Origin: Solanum dulcamara
Lineage: Eukaryota > Streptophyta > Magnoliopsida > Solanales > Solanaceae
Assembly: GCF_947179165.1 (NCBI RefSeq)
Contig: NC_077239.1
Location: 66,692,634 to 66,756,633 of the forward strand
Length of the DNA: 64,000 nucleotides
Direction: 5' to 3'
Part shown: positions 23,108 through 33,378 of the stretch, piece by piece
How the letters are laid out: each line of letters starts with the position of its first letter
Position numbering within the stretch: the first letter of the stretch is position 1
Translations under genes and position numbers: made by a program
Notes under the pieces: model-generated
The model's input: the letters and a program-made list of their open reading frames with translations, nothing else
Databases searched by the model: none
Told to the model about the DNA's origin: nothing

Positions 23108-25384
23108 TGTAATGACCCTTTAGGTAATTTTGAGAATGAGTCCTCTTCCTTTCATAGAAGACCCTTTTCGTAAATTTAAGTTGAAAATTTTGGACCTTTC
23201 GGTAATTTTGGTTAATTAGTTGAGGGATAATTTTAGAGAATTAATTTAATTAATGGGCTAAAGTGTTAATTTATTTAATACCCTATACCACTTTTCTTAT
23301 ATTTATTAAAATAGGTTAGTAGGATTTGTAAATTTTAATACATAATTAGTTTGGAAAAGGAAAAAAAATAATAAAAGAAAAGAAATTTTTTTACATATAT
23401 ATATAATCTGATGGCCTAATGCCATCAGATGTAGCGAGAAGAAAAATAGAGAACAGCGACGCCAACGAAAAAAAAAGAAAAACTAGAAAAAAGTAAATAC
23501 GGAGGAAGAAAGAAAAGAAAAGGAAAAAGAAAAATAAAGGAGAAGATAAAAATAGGGATTTTCAATCCAAAGCATCAAGATAATTATCCTCATCCTTTCC
23601 ATTAAATTTTCATGTGATTATGAACATATTTTTAGGATATATTAGTGGAGAAACAATGCTGAAATAAAAAAATATGACTAGGGTTCTTCATATAAAATCT
23701 TGATTTGGGGGTCAAATAACGATCCGTTTTAGCTGAAATTTGACATGTGAGTTTATTTTATCATGAGTGAACATAATCAAAAAGAAAATTTCAGATTTAA
23801 TTTCAATGACATAGAATGAGTTAGTTCCTGAGTTTTGATATATTGAGGTAGATAATTAAATATTAGGAATATTATATTTTATGAATTCCATTAAATTTAT
23901 GATATTGGGGAAATTAGAACCTAACCCTAGGCTTAAAATTTGGAAATATGAGAGTTGACATGTTATTTGACATCAACATTAGGAACTTGATTATAGATTT
24001 TGGTAGGTTTTGGTTCTAGGCTAGACATATAATAATATGGGTGTTGTTAGTTTTGAAATCTTATTGTGGTTATTTATTTGATTAGATTATACTTATTTGG
24101 AGGCCCAACGAAAAGGGAAGGCTCAAGTACCAGAGTAATTGCTTGATTAATTAAGGCAAGTGAATTTCTAAACCTCAGTTTAAGCTTATAGATGCTTGTA
24201 TCTTCCGTGTCATGTATACTAGGGAGTAATGAGAATTGGACTGAGTTATTGACTATATGATTGGCCTTTAAAAATGAAGATGAGGGGTATAAAATGGTGA
24301 TCTAATGACATGTATTGACGGAATATATATGTTGTGATTGTGGATTTATTTTAGACATGTAAAATGATTATGTTGATATGAGATAGGAAAAATTATTGTT
24401 GTTGTCATATTATTATCGTGAATTATATGAACATAAACTGATTGCATTGATTTTGACATATTGTGTTAAGATTGAAAATGATATAAAATAAAAAGGGTCG
24501 GGTCACACGCTCCGTGGCAGGTATTACGAAACAAAGGGGTCGGGCCACACGCTCCGTAGCAAGTATTATGAAATAAAAGGGGTTGGGCCACACACTCCGT
24601 GGCAAGATATATATGTTGAGGGGACGGACCATACATTCCGTGTTAGGTTACATGGACAGAAATGTCTCTCATGGGTTCCGAACTGTAATTCAGCGGATGT
24701 GTACCGATAGGACAGACATGCATCATCTCATTGCATTGCATCGCATTTTGTTGATATTTGTGAATTCGTGTTTACCCCTTTATTGCTCTGTATATGCTGA
24801 ACTTGACTTGAGATGATTCATTGATGAGTATTCATGGACTACGTTGCTGTTGTTATTGTACAAGTGTAGAGTTGGACTGGTTTTATGCAGGTTGTAGTTA
24901 AGGAGGTTCGGTTGGGAGGACAGGAGTACTTGTGTCTATCAAGTTTGGCTTAGTTTTAGTTATCCACTTGCTGAGTACCGTGTTATTTGGTACTCACCCC
25001 TTGCTTCCACACTTGTGTAGGTTGTGAGTCGGACCTACTTGATCTTCTAGAATTTTCTACCATTTCTAAGGCTATCATTTCGAGTGTTGAGGTAGCTGTT
25101 GCATCCATCTAGCAGACGCCTCTTACTCTTTTAATATATTTTAGTCCTATTTTAGAGACAAAGACATTATGACTGTATTTTGTTTCATATTTCAGAAATG
25201 TATTAGTGGCTTGTACACATGACAACCAATCTTGGGGGAGTTTGAGTTTGTTTTACTTATTTTCGGTTAAGTTAAATTTAGATTTATTTCTTTTTCTTCC
25301 GCATTTATTTTTCATTGGGTATTAGGCTGACTTATCTCGATGGGTTGAGATGAGTGTCATCACACCCGGATTCGGGTCATGACA
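23108..25384 (+). repeat. 3' LTR of the deleted gypsy element
   Basis: 2277 bp, TG...CA. It carries the same ~42-bp repeated motif at about 24.49-24.65 kb as the 5' LTR. Its final 226 bp are unique to this copy. Confidence 0.85.
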
Positions 25385-26580
25385 CCCACCAATTTGGAAG
25401 GAACCAAATTCAAAATGTAGTTCGCAGTTTCTAAAGCATATCACCAAAAGCTAAAAGGCTAAATAACTTAACATGGATCTAACCATTTCCAAAAAGTTCT
25501 ATTTCTTCTTTCTGCCACACTATTTTATTGTGGTGTCCTTGGGGCAGAATATTGAGATGTAATTCCTAATTCTGATATGTACTGAATAAATTTTGCAGAA
25601 TGGTATTCACCGCCACGATTAGATCGTAATGATTGGATTTGTTTATCATGCCACTTTTTTATTTCTATCTTAAATTCTTTGAATATTTCAAAACATTCAG
25701 ATTTACGGTGCAACAAATAAATATAATCATATTTTGAGTAATTATCTATAAAAGTCACAAAATACTCAAAACCACCTCTTGCTTGTATGTTAATAGGACC
25801 ACACAAATCAGAATGAATTAATTCTAGCTTATTACCAGCTATATTTCCTTTAGAAGGGAAATGTCTCTTTGTTATTTTTCCTTCTAAACAAGATTCGCAG
25901 GTTGGTAGTGCCTCCGCTTTCAATGAACTCAAAGGTCCATCAGAAACCAACCTCAAAATTCTATTTATATTGATATGACATAGACGTAGATGCCATAAGT
26001 AAGTTTGACTCAATTTAGAAATATATTTTATTATGAGAAATATCAATGTTATTTAATTTGGTTTGTAACATGTTGTGGAGATTTCAAATACAAACAAATC
26101 TTGTATTTTAGGAGCACTATGGATAAAATAATTATTATATTTAATAATAGCACAATTATTTATAAAATAAATATTATAACCATCATCGATTATTTTTTAT
26201 ACAGATAATAAATTCCTTCTTATCGAGGAACATAAAGGACATTATTCAAGAGTAAAACCTTGGAACTATTGAACGAAAAAGAAATATTTTCTATAGCTAA
26301 GACTAGAGCTGATTTCCTATTGACCTGAAAAACGCAGACTTCATTCTCACTAAGCCACCGTATTTTCTAAAACCCTTGGAAAGAAGTGCAGACATGGTCT
26401 GTGGCTCCTGAATCTATAGCCCATAGTTGGGTAGAAACAACCGCTAAATAGATTTCAATGACATTTAAATAAGAAGTACCTTTATTTTTTAATTTTGCTT
26501 GATAGTCGGAGCATTGCCTTTTATGGTGACTAGGCTACTTGCAATGAAAGCACTTGCCCATTGTCTTAGCCACACCACCC
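25385..26580 (-). pseudogene. Copia integrase N-terminus, protease and zinc knuckle, second copy
   Basis: Reading the minus strand from 26.58 kb: zinc knuckle CFHCK-stop-PSHHKRQC (CCHC spacing, about 26.50-26.56 kb); protease WAIDSGATDH with the DSG active site (about 26.40 kb); GAG-pre-integrase LWHLRLCHI...CESCLEGK; then integrase HSDLCGPINI and FVTFIDNYSKYDY. In this copy the second catalytic Asp has become Asn (SNRGGEY). Stops occur in the zinc knuckle and before the integrase. The overlap with 20466-20855 shows that two copia copies, or a duplication, are present here. Confidence 0.83.
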
Positions 26581-26589
26581 CTAGCACCT

Positions 26590-27250
26590 CCAGGGCTATA
26601 GCCTTACAAGCATTTTCTTCTTTTGGACTTTCGTGAGCTTGGAAAAAGACGACGTTGGCTTTTCAACCATGAATGCCATAGAGGAAGGAGCTTGTTGCTT
26701 AATGATTGTCTCAGCTGCTTGCAGCTCATTCAACAATTTCACTAAGGACAAGTCCATCTTATTCATATTGTAATTTAAGAGAAATTGTTGAAAAATGTCG
26801 AGCACAGTCTGTAGAGCCATCTCAAATTGAGACTCCTGATCAATCTTTGCTCCAAGAATTTCCAACTCACTCAGTAAGCCCATCATTTTCAGAATGTGCT
26901 CACGAACTGATTAGCCTTCAGTCATTTTCGTAGTCAAGAGGGCTTTCATAGCGGTCTATTTTGCCGCACGATTTTGCTCACCGAACATCTCTTTGAGAGA
27001 TTCGAGCATAACATACGTATACCCATAGACTGATGTTGATGTTGCAAGACATTCTCCATAGAGGCAAGAATGTAGCATCTTGTCATCTCATCAGCCTTTG
27101 CCCACTTGTCATAGAGTTTAATTTCATCCTTTGTAATTTCTCAGGTTTTTCAGGGCATTCCTTAGCCAACACAAATTTAAAACCTTCAGCAGTTAGGACA
27201 ATATCTAAATTTCGTTTCTAGTCCACATAGTTAAGACCTTCCAATTTGCT
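26590..27250 (-). pseudogene. Copia gag (UBN2-type) fragment
   Basis: Minus-strand translation includes MMGLLSELEILGAKIDQESQ, then LLNELQAAETIIKQ. This is the C-terminal half of a copia Gag, with helical segments and a Leu-rich LLxEL motif. It precedes the zinc knuckle and protease in the right order. The start codon region, near 27.2 kb, is broken. Confidence 0.65.
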
Positions 27251-28170
27251 TTGGTTCAGGATAGAGGTTAGGGAATTAAAGTGAGATATAGTTAATCTGA
27301 GAGATATTTTAAAATAGATGATTAGACATATGTTTTATATAAAAAAAACATAAGACATATATAATCATGCTAATGAACAGTTAGATTTTATAGGAAAACT
27401 TAACTATTCTAGCAAATACATAAGTATGTTCATATATCACTATTTAAACAAAACATGTTCAACTCACGTAGAGAGTAATACGTTAAGTTTAGTTATGTAT
27501 ATCGACTTCAGATAATCTATTGTTCATTGATTCAACATGTAACTTAGTTGATAAGTTAATACAAGTCATCAAAACAAAATACTACTAAAACAGTGTATAA
27601 ATACACAAGCTTATCCGATGAATTTCGATGATTAGGAAGACTTATGTCAACATATAAACTCATACATATACTGTAAAAAATATTTAAAACCATAAAGGAT
27701 GCATCCTTGAAGCACTGATTTGCAAAATATAATTTTTTCAGATTTTTTTAATTTTTCAAAAAACACAAAAACTGTCAAAAATGCATGAAAATGAATCCGA
27801 ATGATCAAAAAAGGGCCTATGTCACAGCATAGCGGTGAGTATTTCTCATGGGTCATTTTTGATGAACCATCCAAAATTCAGGTCAGTCGGAGTTCGTCAA
27901 AATTTAAAAAACTCCAATACCGATCAAATTGACAAACATCGACGAGTCTATGTGCGAGAGTTAGCAGGGTTGTCCGCTCATCTTTGCCTTACCACTACAC
28001 TACTGATTTGAGCTAAAAACTAATGATAGTAGTTGGGAAAAATCATAATTGTAAATAAATGTACTGTTATGTCAAAAAAAGATGATTTAAAATTAATTTC
28101 AACTTTATAGAGAAAAAATCAATTTAAAAAAAGAGGAGTCGCCACTTAATTTTTTAAAGAAATTAAGAAA
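27251..28170. other. Unassigned, probably copia leader plus unknown sequence
   Basis: No recognisable coding motifs. I looked for a copy of the 13.0-14.0 kb LTR here and did not find one, so the 5' LTR of the copia region is missing or too diverged. The motif GAGGAGTCGCCACTTAA at 28129 resembles interior sequence of the large LTR element to the right. Confidence 0.4.
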
Positions 28171-30023
28171 ACTTAATTTAAAAGACCCTAACAGATTTAA
28201 GTCTTAAAAATTCATAGAAAAAGGTACGAGATACTTATTTCCACTTTGAGAAGATGTTAAGCATTCAAAGTGGCGGCTAACGCACGGTTATCCGACGATT
28301 AGAAAATTATTTGACTAACTTTAAAAATATTAATTTAAAAGGAAACAAAGACTTTAAAATTAAAAAAAAAAGATCAAACTAAAACATTGAAAATAATATA
28401 CATGTATATAAAAAAAGAAGTAAAGTTTACCAAATGCCTAAGTAAAGATAGAAAATCATCTAAAGAGTAAATTAACATGAATTGGTTTATCTTTAGAAGA
28501 ATCTAATTAAGTTAAAACAAATTAAAATTAATATCTAAGCAAGCATAAATAACATAAATGAATAAATTATTACAACCTGAATTAATATAAATAAACAATA
28601 AATAACACATGAAAATATTGCCTGACACTTAGTTTCTGTACACTTGGACTAAGTTGTTGGGTCATCTGCGTTTTGGGCCTTAAGCACAATTTCACTGTAT
28701 ATCGCAGTTGTATATACACTGAATATCAGTGTATATAACCACCAGTTTTCTTATATATTAGATATACATTGACTGTATATTAGTCGGTTTGTGCTACAAT
28801 ACCTGTAAAGACACGTAGTAAATGTGTTAATAATGAATAAATAATAATAATAATAATAATAATAATCATAAATCTCGTCTTATTAACATGGGAGGCCTTG
28901 GAAATCGACGGTAATTTCTTCATCGGCCAATTTCAACTTGTAATATATAATATGCAATGTAAACTTAAACTAAAATTTTCGTCTTTTAAAATGGAGAGGC
29001 CTCAAAAACCGACGGAATTTTTTTTTCATTGGCCAATTTTAATTTACAAAAATATAATATATATATTCACGGTTGATTTAAATAAAAATTTCAAAGGGTA
29101 AACAATCTCCTAAATACAAAGCAATAAGCAAAGTGAGTCAACCCAAAATTAGTTATAGCAATAAAATATACATATATCATTAATTGTAGGACAACAACAA
29201 TAATAATAATTTAAAACCCTTTAAGAAATAATCTAACAATATGAAAAGTAATAGCAATAAGTATAAAAAAATAACAACAAACAATGATACAATAAACGTG
29301 TGTCAATAAAATATCATATATGTGAAATTATGAATTAATTAATAATTTTACCCACTACATATATCACTTTACATAAAACAAAACTAATGCTCTATAACTA
29401 GGCAATTTATTAGAAAAAGAAGAAAATCTAAAATCAGTCTACTAGCAAAAAATATAACTAAATGAAAACATAAATTAGTCAGTTAAAACAATAAACTTAA
29501 ACTAAATTTCCGTCTTTTAAAATGGGGAGGCCTCAAAAATCGACGGCGAGATTTTTTCATTGGCTAGGGACTTGCAAACAATTTAAAAAGGAAACAAACA
29601 AAATTGAAGTAAAAGAATAACATTAAAGACATCCAAATTAACTAAAAAAGCCGAACAAAATGACCCAAATAAAAATAGTAAACAAAAACAATTTAACGGA
29701 GAATCATGAATAATGACCGGAGAACATGAAAATATAGAAAACAATGTCTGGAGTTTGAACTCCTCCGTCCAGATCTGAAGCAGAACAAAATATACATGAA
29801 AATGCAACAAAACATTGCAAAAAAAACAACAAATCATAAAACAAAGTGAAGCAACATTTATGTCTAGTTAGATTTGGGAGTGAAAGCTCAAACCTCACAA
29901 AAAATGAAGTGTGTTTGGCTAGAAAAGAAGAGGATTTTGGTGGTTTGGTGGTTGTTAGTTGGTTTTAATGGAGAAATGTGAAGGAGAGGGATAAAAGTAG
30001 TGAAAAAAAATTAAAATTGGTGT

Positions 30024-30031
30024 TATTTATA
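30024..30031 (-). promoter_or_regulatory. Candidate TATA box of the LTR promoter
   Basis: The minus strand reads CTATAAATAACACC. An identical site is at 39244-39251 in the other LTR. It is the best TATA match in the LTR and sits well inside it, as expected for a U3 promoter of a minus-strand element. Confidence 0.5.
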
Positions 30032-30080
30032 GTGAGGGTGAGGGAGAGAGTAGAGAAGAACAATAAATATTATGAGTGCT

Positions 30081-30640
30081 TTTTTTTTTAGGAAGAATTA
30101 GAGATGAGAGAGAAAGAGTTTGAAAATAGTTGTATAGGTGTAGGAAATTGTAGTGTATAGGTGTTGGACTTTTGTTGTAGTTGTTGATGTGTATGGTTTT
30201 TTAGGAAGAATAAGAGAGGAGAGAGAGAGTTTGAAAATAATTATATAGGTGTAGAAAATTGTAGTGTATAGGTGTTGGAATTTTATAGTAGTTATTGATG
30301 AGTGTATTTTTTTAGGAAGAATAAGAGAGGAGAGAGAGAGTTTGAAAATAGTTATATATGTGTAAAAAATTGTGTGTGATTAGTGGGGTAAGTAAAATTA
30401 TGAAAAAATTTGTGTGATTAGTGGGTATGTAAAATTGTGTGGAAAATTTGTATGATTAGTGGGGTAAGTAAAATTGTGGAAACATTTGTGTGATTAGTGG
30501 GTATGTAAAATTGTGTGGAAAATTTGTGTGATTAGTGGGGTAGGTATAATTGTGTGGATAATTTGTGTGATTAGTGGGGTATGTAAAATTGTGTGGATAA
30601 TTTTTGTGATTAGTAGGGTATGTATAATTGTGGATAAAAT
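30081..30640 (-). repeat. Tandem repeats inside the left LTR
   Basis: First about three ~115-bp units beginning TTTTTTAGGAAGAATAAGAG, then seven ~39-bp units built on GTGTGATTAGTGGGGTATGT. The matching stretch in the right LTR (39297-39900) has three and eight units, so copy number changed after insertion. Confidence 0.75.
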
Positions 30641-31339
30641 TTAATATTTATCTGTATTTTAATGTATTCCTAGACTATTCTAAAAATATTAAAACGAATA
30701 TGAAAAAATATAACAAATGACATGTAAAAATACAAATTAACGAACTATGATAAAAAATAGCTATAACTAAAAAAATTAAAAAATAAACTGATAAAATCCT
30801 CATCTAAGAATAATTATCGATAAAATTGATTTAAAATTGTAAAAGTGCACTTTTGAACTATTTAACAAAATAAAAATAAAAATTATTAATTTTACAAAAG
30901 TCAGGCCAAAATTGGGTGTCAACAGTTGTACGTTTCTTTGGATAGAATCGATGAAAGTGATCATGAACAAAGAAAATTGACAAATCCAATTTTGGCCGTA
31001 CTTATGACCTTCGGATAAGGGTGTGGTTTGATTGAAAGTTCCACATTTTGTTGCATCCTTGTTGACGTGACCCTTACTTGTGATTGAATTGAGAATGCAC
31101 CCTCTTGGATGTTCTAAAAAAAACTAAGATAAATTTTCTTAGTAAAAATAAAATTAAAGAAAAGGTAACATCTCTTATGATACTTTTTGTCATCTTCTTC
31201 GCATACTCTTGTGGATATGTTGCTGTCTTGGTGCTTCAACGTCATCCTTCCTTCAAAGTCATATATGCTGACAACCTTTATCTGATTGTTGAAGCGTGGT
31301 GTGAGTTCGTTGAAAGGATAAAACAATACCCATTGACAT

Positions 31340-32190
31340 GATATTTGGCAAAATAAATATAGGTCCATTGGTAGGACATGTGAGAATGACCCATCGGTAG
31401 AATACAAATACATGTCCAATAATAAGACGAATGAAGATCCATCGGTAGGATAATATTGCATGTTCATCAATAGGATGAATGAAGGTGATCAATCGATAGG
31501 ATATTTCGGTAAAATAATTATTGGTCCATCGATAAGACGAATAATGATCCATTGGTAGGATGATGTTGTGTGTCCATCGATAGGACGAATGAAGGTGATC
31601 TATCGGCAGGATATGATGCATGTCCATTGGTAGGACGAATGAAGGTGATCCATCGGTAGGATATAAATGCGTGTCCATCGATAGGACAAATGAAGATCCA
31701 TTGGTAGAATATGTTGGTCTATCGATAGGATGATGTTGCATGTCCATCGATTGGATGAATGATGATCCATTAGTAGGACGATGTTGCATATCCATCGATT
31801 GGATGAATGATGATCCATTGGTAGGATACTTGGCAAAATAAATGCATATTCATCGATAGGACGAATGATGATCCATTGATAGGATACTTGGCAAAATAAA
31901 TACATGTCCATCGATAGGATGAATGAAGATCCATTGGTAGGATGATGTTGCATGTCTATCGATAGGATGAATGAAGATCCATTGGTAGGATATGTTGGTC
32001 CATCGATAAGACGAATGATGATCCATTGGTAGGATAATGTATGTATGTGCATTGGTAGGATGAATGGAGGTGAACCGCCGATAGGATATTTCGGTCTATC
32101 GATAAGACGAATGAAGGTGATCTATCAGCAGGATATGATGCATGTCCATTGGTAGGATAATGATCCATTGGCACGATGCACTTCAAATCT
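31340..32190 (-). repeat. Minisatellite array 1 in the element interior
   Basis: Irregular units of about 30-65 bp built from TCCATCGATAGGACGAATGA and TCCATTGGTAGGATGATGTT, alternating with spacers such as TACTTGGCAAAATAAAT. Overlapping minus-strand ORFs (near 31259-32186), rich in His, Ser and Asp, result from the repeat and are not considered genes. Confidence 0.8.
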
Positions 32191-32279
32191 TCTCTGATAT
32201 TTGATATGCCTTACTTATTCCCTTCAGGCGTTTATAGCGCTGGAAAATACTGATGTTTCTCTTTGATGAGATTGAGATA

Positions 32280-33378
32280 CAATGGCCTTCTCGGCAATAT
32301 TATTACCATTTTCGGTAATATAATATGAATGGCCCTCCTGGTAATAATATGTAATGTTATCCTCTTGGATATTTTGAATGATGCATGACCCTCTTGATAA
32401 TGCAATGAAAATGAAATGGCCCTCTTGGCAATGATATGATAATGACCCTATTGGCAAATGAAAATGCAAATATCATCCTCTTGGATGATTTGAATAATGC
32501 ATGACCCTCTTGGTAATGCAATGAAAATTAAATGACACTCTTGGCAAATGAAAATACAATGGTCCTCTTGGAAAATAAATATGCAATGGCCCTCTTGGCA
32601 AATAAATATGCAATGACCCTCTTAGCAAATGAAAATGCAATGGCCTTCTTGGAAAATGAAAATGCAATGTCCCTCTTGACAAATAAATATGCAATGGTCC
32701 TCTTGAAAAATGAAGATGCAATGACCCTCTTGGCAAATAAATATGCAATGGCCCTCTTGGCAAATAAATATGCAATGACCCTCTTGGCAAATGAAAATGC
32801 AATGGCCCTCTTGGAAAATGAAAGTGCAATGTCCCTCTTGGCAAATAAATATGCAATGACCCTCTTGGCAATGAATATGCAATGACTATCTTGGCAAATA
32901 AATATACAGTGGCCCTCTTGGCAAATAAATATGCAATGACTCTCTTGGCAAATAAATATACAGTGGCCCTCTTGACAAATAAATATGCAATGGCCCTCTT
33001 GGAAAATAAAAATACAATGGCCTTCTTGGCAAATAAAAATGCAATGACCCTCTTGGCAAATGAAAGTGCAATGGCCCTCTTGGCAAATAAAAATACCATG
33101 ACCCTCTTGGCAAATGAAAGTGCAATGGCCCTCTTAGCAAATAAATATGCAATGGCCCTCTTGGCAAATAAATATGCAATGACCCTCTTGGCAAATGAAA
33201 ATGCAATGACCCTCCTGAAAATGAATATGCAATGACCCTCTTGGCAAATAAATATGCAATGGCCCTCTTGGCAAATGAAAATGCAATGGCCCTCTTGGAA
33301 AATAAATATGCAATGGCCCTCTTGGCAAATGAAAATGCAATGAAATGGCCTATCGGCAAATAAAAATGCAAATGTCAT
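32280..33378 (-). repeat. 27-bp minisatellite array 2 (about 30+ units)
   Basis: The unit runs about CAATGGCCCTCTTGGCAAAT plus AAATATG or GAAAATG. It is very regular from 32520 to 33340, with earlier degenerate units from 32280. Because 27 is divisible by three, frames without an internal stop stay open. This produces a 301-codon minus-strand ORF and plus-strand ORFs with 9-residue periodicity (MALLANKYA type). I treat these as by-products of the array. Confidence 0.88.

Larger units (their letters stand above)
20856..25384 (+). mobile_element. Ty3-gypsy-like element with its coding region deleted
   Basis: A 5' LTR part (20856-22910), about 197 bp of residual 3' interior (22911-23107) and a full 3' LTR (23108-25384). 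The LTRs start TGTAATGACCC; the 3' LTR ends GGTCATGACA. CCCAC lies on both sides (20851-20855 and 25385-25389). The 5' LTR lacks the last 226 bp found in the 3' LTR, so one deletion removed the LTR end, primer site and gag-pol. The remnant interior ends with a purine-rich TAGTGGTGGATGA, a likely polypurine tract. The two LTRs look about 96-97% alike by eye. Confidence 0.85.
28171..30924 (-). repeat. Left (3') LTR of the 12-kb element
   Basis: About 2.75 kb. Right end ..GGGTGTCAACA. It contains an (AAT)n run near 28.84 kb that is shorter in the other LTR, three ~115-bp units near 30.08-30.37 kb, and seven ~39-bp units near 30.37-30.64 kb. The inner part has a conserved 84-codon frame (29583-29837, -) with no known motif. 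Confidence 0.8.

Noticed and set aside
29583..29837. 84-codon minus-strand ORF also present at 38802-39056
   Set aside because: Its conservation is explained by the two LTRs being near-identical copies. It is low-complexity and hydrophobic and matches no known domain.
32473..33378. 301-codon minus-strand ORF and overlapping 117-codon plus-strand ORFs
   Set aside because: They lie wholly in the 27-bp array, whose unit is a multiple of three, so open frames on both strands are expected. No start context, domain or non-repeat sequence supports a protein.
32280..33378. CRISPR-like regular array
   Set aside because: The units are contiguous with no unique spacers, and the DNA is a plant nuclear genome. 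It is a minisatellite.
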